Source: Acinetobacter sp. SAAs474 | Lineage (GTDB): Bacteria > Pseudomonadota > Gammaproteobacteria > Pseudomonadales > Moraxellaceae | Direction: 5' to 3' | DNA: 64,000 bases | Assembly (NCBI RefSeq): GCF_032823475.1 | Contig: NZ_CP127913.1 | Coordinates: 1 to 64,000 of the forward strand | Part shown: positions 8,132 to 17,743 of the stretch, piece after piece | Layout: each line of letters opens with the position of its first letter | Position numbering within the stretch: position 1 is the first letter of the stretch | Notes under the pieces: generated by a model | The model's database searches: none | The model's input: the letters and a program-made list of their open reading frames with translations, nothing else | What the model was told of the DNA's origin: nothing | Made by a program: the position numbers and the translations under genes

Positions 8132-10464
8132 ATGATCGTTCCTAAATCGTTAAAACCTTTAAGTGTAGTAATATCAGGAAGATGAATTTTGCATGGATTT
8201 AATGGATCACCAATATAAAGTTCAGTACTTTGTACATCATCAATATATACAATACCATCATGTCCAACCACCGTCCTAGAGGCGGATTGTTTTTTTTCAG
8301 TATTTTGCCAAACTGCAGTCCCTGCGGCGATAAAATTACCATTAGGGTTCATCACCTGTAATTGAATTCCTTTTACCTGATAAATAGGAAAACGTACCAG
8401 TACACCACTACTTTGCCGAGGTACCGCATCTTGTTGCGTCTGTTCTATTTTTAAATCTAACGGTAAATCCAAAGTATCAATGATGATGCTATTATGTTGA
8501 TAAGGATTAAGTCGATCGAGTAATAAATAACCTTTATGGTTGGTTGTTCCAATTAAACGATTTTCCAAACGAACTGGAACATTTTTGATACCATCGGTAG
8601 AAACAATCGCAAAGGATCCATTATTTAGTCGTGTCGGTAATATAATATCTTTAAAAATAACCATACCACCATTTAAGGACGCAAATATGCTGGTATTATC
8701 TTGTTGATCAGATGCAGTATGTTGAACATTTAACTGTGTTAGGCCATAACGATTCAAGTAATCAACTTGCCCCTGAAATTGAGTATATTGATCTGTATGA
8801 CTAGCAAAAGCTTGCCAACCTAATCCGCCCAGATCTTGATCTACTGTATCAATTATATTTAAACCGACCTGATGAGTACGAGGACTTTGCTGCGTAAATA
8901 CAGTTGCTGAACGACGATTTTTCCAAGGCAGATTAAGGGATAAATAATAGTTATTCTCTTGGTTTAATAAATCATGACTATAGCTTAAATTAAGATGAAT
9001 ACGCCTTGGTAAAATATAGCTCCAATTCAGTAATACATATTGATTATTTTGATTTGAATAATCTTGTGTAATATAACTTGCACCCCATTGCCCTATTCGC
9101 GTATTAAGGCCAATATAAATTTGATCAGAACGATTGGCAAAGGTAGATCCATTTAAACTGGCAATATCATTAAAACGACCAAATTGACGTAAGCCATTGT
9201 AGTTAATATTTATTTTCTCTGAATTCCAACTATAACCAAGACCTAATAGCTGTCCATTATGTTCGGGAATATGGCTATATGCATAGGAGAAATTTAATTG
9301 TCCAGCACGTTGTCCTAATTGATAAATGATACCTAAGCCCGTTTGATATAATGTATTTGTCAACTCTAGATGAGTTTCTACAGTTAACTGATTCGATACA
9401 CCATAACGATAACTTCCATCAAATGCTGGCTGGGATCCATAATCAAAAGAAGATAAAGCATAATTTAATTTAGGATAACCTAAACTAAATGACCAGTCAT
9501 TTAAACCTTGTGCGAGCAGCTGTGTAGCACGATATAAAGAAAAATTGAGTCGCTGCTGTTGTCCATTAATATCTGTAATTAATACTTGTGCATTACCTAG
9601 ACCGGTAATACTAGGAAGCGTTTGAATTTCATACTGACCTGGCAGCACCTGTTGTGACGATTGCTGAATACCATTAATAATCAAATCAACCTGTGATGGT
9701 AACGAGACCTGACCTTTAAAGCTCATTAATGGAGTGGTAACGGTATAGGGCTGTAATGAAAAATTTTTCGCTACACTTAAACCACTTAAACGCGTAGAAC
9801 GAGTCCAAGAAAGTGCATTGGTTTGTCCATCACCTAAACGTAAACGTAGCAATTTTTCCGGAAAATCTCTTTCCCAATATGTATCCAAAATATGTTGTTG
9901 AAAGTGACTATCTTGATATTGATATTGACCCGATAAGCTGAATGTACCTGCAAATAAATTAAAAAAGCGTAGCTCATTCCAACCATTAATTGAAAATGAA
10001 TCCATATTTTTTTGTGCAAATACATTGTAATTTAATAAGGCACCAAATTTTTCCTGTTGAGGATTGATCAGCGCTGGAGATAATGATTGATAGTGATAAT
10101 GAGATTGATTTGTCAGTAATGTAATGGGTACTTGAAGTGAAATTTTTTGATTTAATGGGTCGTACTGATAATGTAAACCTGTAATTTGATCTAACGCAAT
10201 ATAATCACTTTGATCCTTACTGATACTAATCGGTTGTGCTGCAATAGAAAGGTTTTTTAATGACTCGCTATCGATATACAAACGTTGATTCATCTCTAAA
10301 AAGTGGCCGATTTGAGCTTGAGCAGCCTGATTTAATTCTACCTCTAAATATAATTCTTGTTCAGTAGATTGTGTCGAAATCGACGTTGGTTGTTGTGCAT
10401 AGAGCGTAGATGTAATACACCATAACATCATCAGTAAAATGACATCTTTGATATGTATATTCAA
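8122..10464 (-). CDS. csuD: Fimbrial outer-membrane usher, Csu/archaic type
   Basis: Outer-membrane usher that assembles and secretes pilin subunits, 780 residues, with a signal peptide (KDVILLMMLWCITSTLYA). The N-terminal domain precedes a long beta-barrel rich in alternating aromatic strands. A plug-like segment (VDLIINGIQQSSQQVLPGQY, about 260-280) and C-terminal domains containing GFNDLGTIICQ complete the usher layout. It lies between chaperone and tip genes in the same operon, with a 27-base gap from the chaperone stop. The length is usual for archaic ushers, which are shorter than classical FimD. Confidence 0.9.
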   Translation of the reverse strand: MNIHIKDVILLMMLWCITSTLYAQQPTSISTQSTEQELYLEVELNQAAQAQIGHFLEMNQRLYIDSESLKNLSIAAQPISISKDQSDYIALDQITGLHYQYDPLNQKISLQVPITLLTNQSHYHYQSLSPALINPQQEKFGALLNYNVFAQKNMDSFSINGWNELRFFNLFAGTFSLSGQYQYQDSHFQQHILDTYWERDFPEKLLRLRLGDGQTNALSWTRSTRLSGLSVAKNFSLQPYTVTTPLMSFKGQVSLPSQVDLIINGIQQSSQQVLPGQYEIQTLPSITGLGNAQVLITDINGQQQRLNFSLYRATQLLAQGLNDWSFSLGYPKLNYALSSFDYGSQPAFDGSYRYGVSNQLTVETHLELTNTLYQTGLGIIYQLGQRAGQLNFSYAYSHIPEHNGQLLGLGYSWNSEKININYNGLRQFGRFNDIASLNGSTFANRSDQIYIGLNTRIGQWGASYITQDYSNQNNQYVLLNWSYILPRRIHLNLSYSHDLLNQENNYYLSLNLPWKNRRSATVFTQQSPRTHQVGLNIIDTVDQDLGGLGWQAFASHTDQYTQFQGQVDYLNRYGLTQLNVQHTASDQQDNTSIFASLNGGMVIFKDIILPTRLNNGSFAIVSTDGIKNVPVRLENRLIGTTNHKGYLLLDRLNPYQHNSIIIDTLDLPLDLKIEQTQQDAVPRQSSGVLVRFPIYQVKGIQLQVMNPNGNFIAAGTAVWQNTEKKQSASRTVVGHDGIVYIDDVQSTELYIGDPLNPCKIHLPDITTLKGFNDLGTIICQ

Positions 10465-10491
10465 TACTTAAAATCCGTCACGATCAAATGA

Positions 10492-11247
10492 TCAAGGTGA
10501 TAAGGGTAAAACTTGCTCATTTGAGTCCATATTAATCACAGCAACAAATTTACCTTTTGGACTGACATGAATCTGCTTTGGAATCGACCACTGCATCGTT
10601 TGTCCACTTAGCACATATCCCATTAAACCCCTTTGAATTGGTATTTTTTTACCTTGCTCATCAATATAGGAAAATTGACTAAAACGTTTATACTGCCCAG
10701 ATTGATTATCAATCGTTAATGTGTTGGTATTATATTTAAAATTCATATCTTTAAGCGATGTGAATCCTTGTATAACGTCATTTGTGTTTGAGGTTTTAAA
10801 AAAAACTGGAATGGAATATTTTAATAACAGTTGTAAACCACTTTGAGTATCAGTCTGTGCTTGAGGTAATTCATCAACAATCAAACGATATGCTTGTTCA
10901 TTGGATTGCTCAGCTTTATCTTTATCATTGCGCATCAGACGCACTAACTGGCGTTGTCCGGCTGGAATACTCAGTACCATTGGACTGGCAATTAAGTTTT
11001 TTGACGTGGTGAGCGTATCTTGATTATTCTGCTGTGTCCAAGCATTCACCCTCACCTGTGCTTGAATACTTTGATCCCCTGTATTGGTTAACCAAAGCTC
11101 TTTGACTTTTTCTTGTGGTAAAAACTCTAATAAAATAGGCGCAACCTGCAAGCTTGCCGCATGCGCCTGTAACATAAAAATACTTGCAGCGCATATTCCT
11201 ATACAAGCATGTTGAAGTACATGGAATAAGCGTGCTGTATTTTTCAT
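10492..11247 (-). CDS. csuC: Periplasmic pilus chaperone, Csu type
   Basis: Periplasmic PapD-like chaperone, 251 residues, signal peptide ending near MLQAHA. The immunoglobulin-like first domain shows PILLEFLPQEKVKELWLTNT and the conserved IPAGQRQLVRLM strand that donates to pilin subunits. It sits between the pilin and usher genes on the minus strand, spaced 40 bases from the pilin. In this pilus class the chaperone holds subunits until the usher takes them. No CsuA or CsuB homologue separates it from the pilin, unlike the six-gene csu operon. Confidence 0.88.
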   Translation of the reverse strand: MKNTARLFHVLQHACIGICAASIFMLQAHAASLQVAPILLEFLPQEKVKELWLTNTGDQSIQAQVRVNAWTQQNNQDTLTTSKNLIASPMVLSIPAGQRQLVRLMRNDKDKAEQSNEQAYRLIVDELPQAQTDTQSGLQLLLKYSIPVFFKTSNTNDVIQGFTSLKDMNFKYNTNTLTIDNQSGQYKRFSQFSYIDEQGKKIPIQRGLMGYVLSGQTMQWSIPKQIHVSPKGKFVAVINMDSNEQVLPLSP

Positions 11248-11287
11248 GATAGATACTCCGTATGGTGAGTTTCTATAATACCAAAAA

Positions 11288-11749
11288 TTAGTAAGTTACA
11301 GTTGCTGTCACTGTATCAGCATAGTTACCAGCACGGACATTCGTTGATCCTGATACTTTGGCAAGTACAGGAATTTGCTGTGCATTACCTGAACCCACAC
11401 CAGAATACTTATTACTCTCATTATTCCATTCGGTTGTACCGTTAGATTGGAAAAGTTGATATGCAATTGTAGCCGTCTGATCAGTTGAGTGTTTCATTGC
11501 TCCACTACTTGATAAACCCACAGTATAAGGCGTTTGATTGGTACAGGTAACATTGAGCGTACCATTTTTATCTGTTGCAGCAACACCACTATTCACACTA
11601 CCAAAATCAATATCTGTCGCATTTACTGAACATGTCGACAATACTTCTATTTTGACCTGAAATTGTGTAGATGTTGCCGCAGCATTTACTTGACCGATCG
11701 CCAATAATCCAGTTGCAGCGAATAATGCAGTAGTAAGAACTTTTTTCAT
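11288..11749 (-). CDS. Spore coat U domain major pilin (CsuA/B-like)
   Basis: Major structural pilin, 153 residues, with a canonical signal peptide (MKKVLTTALFAATGLLAIG to VNA). One spore coat U domain: STCSVNATDIDFGSV, NVTCTNQTPYTVGL and the final NYADTVTATVTY. It is the first gene of the leftward pilus operon and is preceded by a stem-loop in its leader, which may stabilise pilin mRNA relative to the downstream genes. It matches the CsuA/B role, and its sequence resembles the divergent pilin at 12226. Confidence 0.9.
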   Translation of the reverse strand: MKKVLTTALFAATGLLAIGQVNAAATSTQFQVKIEVLSTCSVNATDIDFGSVNSGVAATDKNGTLNVTCTNQTPYTVGLSSSGAMKHSTDQTATIAYQLFQSNGTTEWNNESNKYSGVGSGNAQQIPVLAKVSGSTNVRAGNYADTVTATVTY

Positions 11750-12225
11750 ATATCAACCTAAAAAATAATAAACTTGAGCGTTGTAAAGCAATTTCTGACT
11801 TAATTGCTTTAATTATTTTTTAATAGTTTGATGAATAAATGTACTACTAAAAAATATAGCGTGAAAAATACCATATTTTTAAAATTTAGCAAGCGTCTTT
11901 TACAAATAATTTGATATATTTATAATCTAGACTGATATTTTTTATCTATATGAAAAATAATATATAATTTATCTATTTATACTCAGAGAGTAAATATTAA
12001 TCTATGTACATGATCTACATCATGAAATTTTGTTGTTTATGCTGTTATAAAACGTTAAAATGATCCTGCAATTTTATATTAAATATATTCTTTAATTTCT
12101 GAGATGATACTGTATTATTAAGATATATTAAGCGCTTCAATATTTGAAATATGCCATCGCGTATTTTAAGATGATAACAGTGAAATTATATAATTATTTA
12201 TAAAGTATCTATATAGGCATATGCT
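11750..12225. promoter_or_regulatory. Divergent control region between two pilin genes
   Basis: A 476-base, strongly AT-rich region between two divergent pilin genes, with no ORF. It must hold promoters for the leftward pilus operon and the rightward single pilin. A perfect stem (AAAGCAATT at 11785-11793 and AATTGCTTT at 11802-11810) lies in the leader of the leftward operon, about 36 bases before the start. Nothing else is recognised. Confidence 0.55.
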
Positions 12226-12696
12226 ATGAAGCTAATTAAATATGCATTTGTTGTTCTAGCCGTAGTTTTAGTGTCTACCTATACCATGAGCAATCGTGAC
12301 TCAAGCCAATTCCAGGTGAAAATACAAATCAAAGAAACCTGTGATATAGGAACAGGTTCATCTTCTGACATGGATTTTGGTACTATTGAACGCAGTACTC
12401 AAAATGTACAGGCCTCAGCAAATTTAAATGTTTATTGTACTCAAGGCACACCGTATCATATTGCATTAAATAGCGAAGGCGTGCTAAAAAATATTAATAA
12501 TAATACTTTAAAATTGCCTTATCGATTATATCAAGATCAGTCTATGACCAGAGAGTGGGGTAATATTCCTGCACATTATTATTCGCAACATGGTACTGGA
12601 CAAACACAGAATATTACTATTTGGGGAAAAGTGCCAGATACCAATGTACCCGCAGGTCATTATAGCGACCAAGTTACTGCAACCATTACCTATTGA
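12226..12696 (+). CDS. Spore coat U domain protein (extra pilin, divergent)
   Basis: 156 residues with an N-terminal hydrophobic segment (YAFVVLAVVLVSTYTM) and one spore coat U domain: ETCDIG, SDMDFGTIE, LNVYCTQGTPYHIALNSEGV and the terminal HYSDQVTATITY. It is clearly related to the pilin at 11288-11749 but transcribed the other way and alone. The signal segment lacks a clean A-x-A cleavage site and could act as an anchor. It could be an alternative pilin, an adaptor or an assembly terminator for the adjacent pilus; which is unknown. Confidence 0.85.
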   Translation: MKLIKYAFVVLAVVLVSTYTMSNRDSSQFQVKIQIKETCDIGTGSSSDMDFGTIERSTQNVQASANLNVYCTQGTPYHIALNSEGVLKNINNNTLKLPYRLYQDQSMTREWGNIPAHYYSQHGTGQTQNITIWGKVPDTNVPAGHYSDQVTATITY

Positions 12697-12911
12697 AATA
12701 TTGTGAGTAAAGTATCTAGGGTAAGTTGTTATTTTGCTAAATTATGCTGACTTTGCCCAAGTAGAATCCCTATTTTTTGATGTATTTTTCTAGTTTTAGG
12801 TAAGATAATTGAATCTTGCCATGTGAAATTTGTCCAGTTTTCTCTCTGCCAGATCCATTCTTGCATTTCAATTTCTCTGATCTAAAATCTATGATGAGTT
12901 GAATACATCAC

Positions 12912-12950
12912 ACATTCGACTCATAATTTGAGTCGAATGTTTGGTTTAAT
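12912..12950 (+). terminator. Rho-independent terminator after divergent pilin
   Basis: Perfect 12-base stem ACATTCGACTCA / TGAGTCGAATGT with a 5-base loop, followed by TTGGTTTAATT. It is placed about 215 bases after the pilin stop. The stretch 12697-12911 contains no gene. Confidence 0.6.
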
Positions 12951-12977
12951 TAGCTCAAATCTTTATTAAAGTATGGG

Positions 12978-13295
12978 TTAAATACATTCAAAAGTCATAT
13001 GTGCTACACCATTTTGCAGATGAGAACTTAATCGAGTGTCTAATATTTTAACTGCTTTATCTTGTTCACTACAGAACTTAGTTGCATTGATTAATGCATA
13101 ACCTTCGGCACCACTTTTACGACCAGCTGCTGGAGCAGCTTCTACTGCGGCCATATAACGGCCATGCCCTAAATCTTGAATATTAGAGTTAAATGTTAAA
13201 CCTATCCCTCTCCATTGAGTATAATCATTAGTAACTGCGCAACCCGTTAATGTCGTTAAAGCAAATAATGTGCAGACGATAATTTTATTTTTCAT
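12978..13295 (-). CDS. Small lipoprotein of unknown function
   Basis: 105 residues. The signal ends in a lipobox LTGC with Cys at residue 19, so the mature protein is lipid-anchored. The mature part contains two Cys (KFCSEQD and MTFECI) that could form a disulphide, and an alanine-rich middle. A GGAAAA-type ribosome site precedes the ATG. I do not recognise the family; similar short lipoproteins are common in Acinetobacter. It has its own upstream region and no obvious operon partners. Confidence 0.75.
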   Translation of the reverse strand: MKNKIIVCTLFALTTLTGCAVTNDYTQWRGIGLTFNSNIQDLGHGRYMAAVEAAPAAGRKSGAEGYALINATKFCSEQDKAVKILDTRLSSHLQNGVAHMTFECI

Positions 13296-13474
13296 GAATT
13301 TTCCTTAAATTTATTACCTATAAAACATAACAGTTTTGATGCATAATAGAAATCTTAAATTACGCTATGCTGTCTCAATACAATAGACTGAATATATTTT
13401 ATTTTAAAAGTTACATCTTAATAGCATCGACAAACTTTATAATACAATAAAATATCTATTAAAAATAAATATGC

Positions 13475-13885
13475 CTAAGGCTCTTTAGGGATAGCATAGG
13501 TTGCAACAGCATGTGCAACCAAATCATTATTAGCTTCTGAATATAAGGAAACCTCACCAATAATTAAGGTTTTTCCTGTTTTAATTAAATTACAATGTGC
13601 AATAATTCGTGAATTTGCAACTGGTTTTCGTAGAAAATTAATATTAAAACTAGTAGTGACAGCCAATGAAACTATGCCTATTTTCCCAAGAATAGCAACA
13701 TAAATTGCAACATCAGCAATCGCCATGAGTACTGGGCCTGCCACTGTACCACCAGGACGAAGTTGGTTAAAGCCAATATCATGTGAAACAATTGCACCAT
13801 TAGCAATGATCTCTTCAACCACACACTGACTTTGTGGAAAATTAGTTTTCATAAATTCAATAATTTCTGCTTTACTTGCCGACAT
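13475..13885 (-). CDS. PaaI-type hotdog-fold thioesterase
   Basis: 136-residue single hotdog domain of the PaaI/acyl-CoA thioesterase group, which hydrolyses acyl- or aryl-CoA thioesters. The GGTVAGPVLMAIADVAIYVAI helix (about 48-68), containing the conserved Asp in AIADVA, is the active-site signature. FNINFLRKPVANSRIIAHC and LIIGEVSLYSE are the following strands. Substrate is unknown. It is a separate unit between the lipoprotein and the MFS gene, with an AAGGAA site before the start. Confidence 0.85.
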   Translation of the reverse strand: MSASKAEIIEFMKTNFPQSQCVVEEIIANGAIVSHDIGFNQLRPGGTVAGPVLMAIADVAIYVAILGKIGIVSLAVTTSFNINFLRKPVANSRIIAHCNLIKTGKTLIIGEVSLYSEANNDLVAHAVATYAIPKEP

Positions 13886-14017
13886 ATTTTCTTCCTTGAT
13901 TATATTATTTATCTCAATATATTTTGATTGGTCATCGTCATTAACTTAACACAAATATCACCATCTCTTGTTATCAATACCGAAAGCGTAACTGATTACA
14001 TATTCTGCTGATCAGCA

Positions 14018-15508
14018 TTAAATATTGGATTGAATGTGCTGTTCTTTCCAAAAAATAGCAATATAAATCGCTAAAAAAAGTAAAATAAAACTAGAAATCA
14101 ACAAAACAGAACGGTGTGCTTCAACAAAAGCAGTATTCGCTAATTGCATAACAGTTGCTGCATTTTCAACTGTTAAATCGGGTAAAATTTGGTATGTTTC
14201 ACCAATCGAATTTTGAGCTGTTTGTTGTTGTACTGTTGATAATAACGCTGTGAAATTTACATGCTGGCGATAATAAAATGAAGCCAATAAACCAAACAAG
14301 GTAACGCCAAATCCTGTACCCAACTCATAAGACATACTTTCAATTGCACCTGCCGATGCTGCTTGTTCAATCGGTGCACCAGATAAAATTGCAGATGTTG
14401 CTGCTAAAAAAGCACATAATATACTTAAACCAAGTAATACCATGTAAAATATAGCAATAAAATCCATTGTAGCAACATCAATACCTGCTAAACCATACAT
14501 GGAGAACGCACTAAGTAGTAAGCTATATACTGCAACTTTTTTACAGCCAAATCGATTAAGAAGTGGTGTACTGAAAAAACCACTGACACTCACGGCAAGC
14601 ATAAAAGGCAAAATATATAATCCTGCCTGTAAAGGACTATATTGATATACATATTGTAATTTTTGAGAAATCAGTAATTCAAAACCAACCAGAGCAATCA
14701 TGGCAACCACAGAAATAATAAAACCATACTGAATAGATTTTGTTCGAAATAGTTGAATGTTAAGTAAAGGTTGTTTGCTATTTATTTGTTTTTTAATAAA
14801 GAGATAAGTTAGTATCCCACCAACTAATCCGAATATAATAACGTTTAGTTCAAACTGTTTTAATCCTGATTTTAAGCTATAAATAAGACAAAGAATCGCT
14901 GTAATTAACATTAATGCATCGACAATATTAATGTGTTGATGAGATTTTACTGCCTGTTTGGGAATGTATTTTAAAATCGCAATAATCACTATTAAAACAA
15001 TCGGGATATTAATTAAAAATACGGCTCCCCAATCAAAATATTCCAGCAAAAAACCACCAATAAGCGGTCCAAATGCCGCACCAGCGCCTCCGGCAACAAC
15101 CCACATTCCTAATGCAAAATTTCTTTCTTTTTCTTCATTAAAAGTATGTCTTATACATGCTAAGGTTGCTGGCATAATCATTGCCGCACCACAAGCTAAA
15201 ATTGCTCTTGATAAAATTAAGAAATTTGCTGTAGTTGAGAAGGCCGCTAATACTGAAGCCATAGCGAAGATAATACTTCCCATCAACATCAATTTTCGAT
15301 AGCCAATCCTATCTCCTAAAGCCCCCATAACTAAAATAAGTCCAGCCATAAGTAATGGATAAATATCAATAATCCATAATAACTGTGCAGTTGTTGCATT
15401 GAGTGTTTGACTTAATGTGGGTATTGCAATGTGCAAAACTGTAGCATCGATTGCGACAGGTAAATAAAGCCCAACAGTAATTGCCAGAATTAACCATTTG
15501 ATTGACAT
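14018..15508 (-). CDS. MFS drug exporter, 14-helix EmrB/QacA (SmvA-like) type
   Basis: Drug:proton antiporter in the inner membrane, about 496 residues from the ATG at 15508 (MSIKWLILAITVGLY). The open frame extends upstream to 15583, but that part overlaps the operator and the divergent TetR region. Motifs: ATVLHIAIPTL in helix 1, motif A GALGDRIGYRKLM and motif C GAAFGPLIGGFLLEYFDW. The hydrophobic profile fits 14 helices. SmvA-type pumps export cationic biocides and dyes. The divergent TetR gene and shared palindrome point to local repression, as in smvA-smvR. Confidence 0.88.
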   Translation of the reverse strand: MSIKWLILAITVGLYLPVAIDATVLHIAIPTLSQTLNATTAQLLWIIDIYPLLMAGLILVMGALGDRIGYRKLMLMGSIIFAMASVLAAFSTTANFLILSRAILACGAAMIMPATLACIRHTFNEEKERNFALGMWVVAGGAGAAFGPLIGGFLLEYFDWGAVFLINIPIVLIVIIAILKYIPKQAVKSHQHINIVDALMLITAILCLIYSLKSGLKQFELNVIIFGLVGGILTYLFIKKQINSKQPLLNIQLFRTKSIQYGFIISVVAMIALVGFELLISQKLQYVYQYSPLQAGLYILPFMLAVSVSGFFSTPLLNRFGCKKVAVYSLLLSAFSMYGLAGIDVATMDFIAIFYMVLLGLSILCAFLAATSAILSGAPIEQAASAGAIESMSYELGTGFGVTLFGLLASFYYRQHVNFTALLSTVQQQTAQNSIGETYQILPDLTVENAATVMQLANTAFVEAHRSVLLISSFILLFLAIYIAIFWKEQHIQSNI

Positions 15509-15519
15509 AACTAAATAAC

Positions 15520-15541
15520 AAATTGAACACTTGTTCAATTT
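15520..15541. promoter_or_regulatory. TetR operator palindrome
   Basis: Perfect inverted repeat with 10-base arms AAATTGAACA and TGTTCAATTT separated by CT. It lies between the divergent MFS and TetR genes, 11 bases before the MFS start, exactly where a TetR dimer would block both promoters. Confidence 0.85.
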
Positions 15542-15606
15542 TAGACATTTTTTGCTTTTTAATGCAACTGATATATGCTGCAATCATGATGGGGAAATTT
15601 AGTAAA

Positions 15607-16206
15607 GCAATGAGTTATTTAAGTAAGGTCGAGCGAAAGCAACAAATTTTAGATATTGCCATGATGATGGCACTTGAAGATGGGCTAAACACCTTAACCG
15701 TAAGAAATATTGCACAGAAAGCAGCTTTATCGGTTGGCCTTATTCATCATCACTTTGCCACCATTCAAACTTTAAAATGTGAAGTGTTTATTCAACTCGT
15801 TTATCAATGCTTAGATCCTCAAAGAATCAAGCAAAATCTCGATTTAACAGAAAAATTACTCTTTGTATTAGGATTTACTGAACGAGAAAGAGAGTTTCCA
15901 TATATTCGATTATGGAACGATGCTGAAAAAAATAGTCAACTCAGTACTGAGTTTCAACGTGTATTTATGATGAGTATGGATGCCTGGCATCATGCAGTTA
16001 AGACATTATTAGAGACAAATCAAGCAGTTGAGGTACAAACTTTAGATGATATTGCATGGCAATTAATCGGTTTAACCTTAGGATTAGAAAGTTTATCAAA
16101 ATTTCATGGCCAGTTATTTACACATCATTATGCAATACAACTGGTCACAACATTTATTGAAGATAAACTTATTAAACCTGAGAAAATGTTAAAATCACAT
16201 CATTAA
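15607..16206 (+). CDS. TetR family repressor of the adjacent MFS exporter
   Basis: 199 residues from the ATG at 15607 (MSYLSKVERKQQILDIA), the start typical for this subgroup; in-frame ATGs at 15586 and 15589 and an open frame to 15523 are less likely. The TetR helix-turn-helix is TVRNIAQKAALSVGLIHHHF. The C-terminal ligand domain contains a Trp/His-rich segment (MDAWHHAVK). By position and the shared palindrome it most likely represses itself and the SmvA-like exporter, responding to exporter substrates. Its stop overlaps the end of the convergent porin-like gene by 4 bases. Confidence 0.85.
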   Translation, partial: AMSYLSKVERKQQILDIAMMMALEDGLNTLTVRNIAQKAALSVGLIHHHFATIQTLKCEVFIQLVYQCLDPQRIKQNLDLTEKLLFVLGFTEREREFPYIRLWNDAEKNSQLSTEFQRVFMMSMDAWHHAVKTLLETNQAVEVQTLDDIAWQLIGLTLGLESLSKFHGQLFTHHYAIQLVTTFIEDKLIKPEKMLKSHH

Positions 16207-17495
16207 TATACGTATTGTACAATCAGCTGTGTATAGGTATTCATTTGTCGATCAGGAGACTGAGTGCCATCATGGTTGATATCATGCTTCGGCTTATAAA
16301 AACCAATCAGTGGTATAAGACTTAAACCCTGATAAGGTGACCAAATGGCAAAAATATCTAACTCATGACCATCTAAATTTTGTGATTGTTTATTTATGGT
16401 ATTAAATTGATAAGCCAATATACCTAAACTTAAATTTTCTTTAATGCTACTTTGTAAGGAAATTTGTTGAATATGAGCATTGGTACTCATTGGTCCAGCG
16501 TAGTTACCAGCAACTTCACCTTGGAACCATGTACCAAAGCCTGCATCAGTATTGCCATAAAATAATGGATCATAATGCGTCGAAAAAGATGAATAACGAT
16601 ATCCTAGTGTTGGCTTGTATTTAAATTGATCAAAAGTATAATTTGCTGCCAAATACCAAGCATTTTCATTACGATCTTGCTGCTTTTGTATCACATACTC
16701 CCCAGTCAAGGTTAGTTGTTGATTTAACTCAGTTTTAGCACGAAAAGAAATATCTTTTAAATGATTACGTATAGATTTTTCTAAAGGATCTTTTAGATCT
16801 AATATCTGTAAATAAGTTAAACCAAAATTACTATTTTTATAACGATATTGCCAATCTGTACTCCATAATGTAGGTTGATATTGTGCTTTATTATTTGATT
16901 TTAAATAATACCAGTGCGTATCTAAATTTTCAGTCAATTTTAAGTTAATCACTGTCGTAAAATCAAAGCTTTGCCTTGCAGCTAAATAATAACCACCGCC
17001 ACGATCAACTTCACCATCAGCAAGTGCTTTACCTAAATTAAGTGCGTCACCTGCCACAATAAATCCATCACCGACCACCACTTTCTGACGTCCCAAACTG
17101 ATCTCAATATCGGTCTGATTTTTCGCTGTATTTTTCCAACCCAAACGCCATTCTTCTATAGAAGTTTTACGTTCTTTTCCTGTGGTAAAACCACCCGCAT
17201 CACCATCACCAAATGTTGCTGAACTTATACCGATAATATTGGCAGACCATAATGAATCTTGCCCATGATATTCTGCTTGTAAACCATATTTTGCATATGC
17301 TTCTTGCCAAGAAACGGCATGTTGTGCTGCTGGATCATTATAGTTTTTTTCACTATGAAATATCGCATAAGTCATATCTAGCACAGGTTGAATTTTAAGT
17401 GCTTCTGGTAAAACCAATTCAGCATTTGCTTGAGCTCCGCCCCATGCCAATAGCATTATTAGAAATGATTTCATTGATGATTTTATCATATACAT
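16203..17495 (-). CDS. Outer-membrane beta-barrel porin, alginate-export-like
   Basis: About 430 residues with a signal peptide (SFLIMLLAWGGAQANA). The mature protein is a run of alternating hydrophobic/aromatic strands typical of an outer-membrane barrel, ending in YTQLIVQYVY with a terminal aromatic residue for BAM recognition. The plug/loop segments WRLGWKN and GDALNLGKALADGEVD recall the alginate export/OprE-like group, but the substrate is not known. I chose the ATG at 17495 because AAGGAA lies 6 bases upstream; the frame runs open to 17522. Confidence 0.75.
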   Translation of the reverse strand: MYMIKSSMKSFLIMLLAWGGAQANAELVLPEALKIQPVLDMTYAIFHSEKNYNDPAAQHAVSWQEAYAKYGLQAEYHGQDSLWSANIIGISSATFGDGDAGGFTTGKERKTSIEEWRLGWKNTAKNQTDIEISLGRQKVVVGDGFIVAGDALNLGKALADGEVDRGGGYYLAARQSFDFTTVINLKLTENLDTHWYYLKSNNKAQYQPTLWSTDWQYRYKNSNFGLTYLQILDLKDPLEKSIRNHLKDISFRAKTELNQQLTLTGEYVIQKQQDRNENAWYLAANYTFDQFKYKPTLGYRYSSFSTHYDPLFYGNTDAGFGTWFQGEVAGNYAGPMSTNAHIQQISLQSSIKENLSLGILAYQFNTINKQSQNLDGHELDIFAIWSPYQGLSLIPLIGFYKPKHDINHDGTQSPDRQMNTYTQLIVQYVY

Positions 17496-17677
17496 TTTTA
17501 TTTCCTTATAAACCGCACGCAATACTCAAAAAGCGGTGATCATGATTTATGTAAATGTCATTTTTTAATCATGTCATCTAAGCGATTATTTACATTATTT
17601 TATTCATAAAAAATACATCATGAATAAATCGAATATAGACCTGTTTAATGTTTAACATAAGAAATTAAAGATAATAA

Positions 17678-17705
17678 AAAATCATCCCAAAGGATGATTT
17701 TTATA
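17678..17705 (-). terminator. Terminator at the end of the liu operon
   Basis: Perfect stem AAAATCATCC / GGATGATTTT with a CAAA loop, flanked by A- and T-runs on both sides, so it can work in both directions. It lies 40 bases past the stop of the HMG-CoA lyase gene. The rest of 17496-17743 is the AT-rich upstream region of the porin gene. Confidence 0.8.
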
Positions 17706-17743
17706 AAAAAATTTAACTAATTGTGCGGAATATATATCAATGC

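Noticed and set aside
14958..15302. 114-codon plus-strand open frame inside the MFS gene
   Set aside because: It is antisense to conserved MFS motifs A and C and rich in Ala/Pro/Ile as expected for a shadow.
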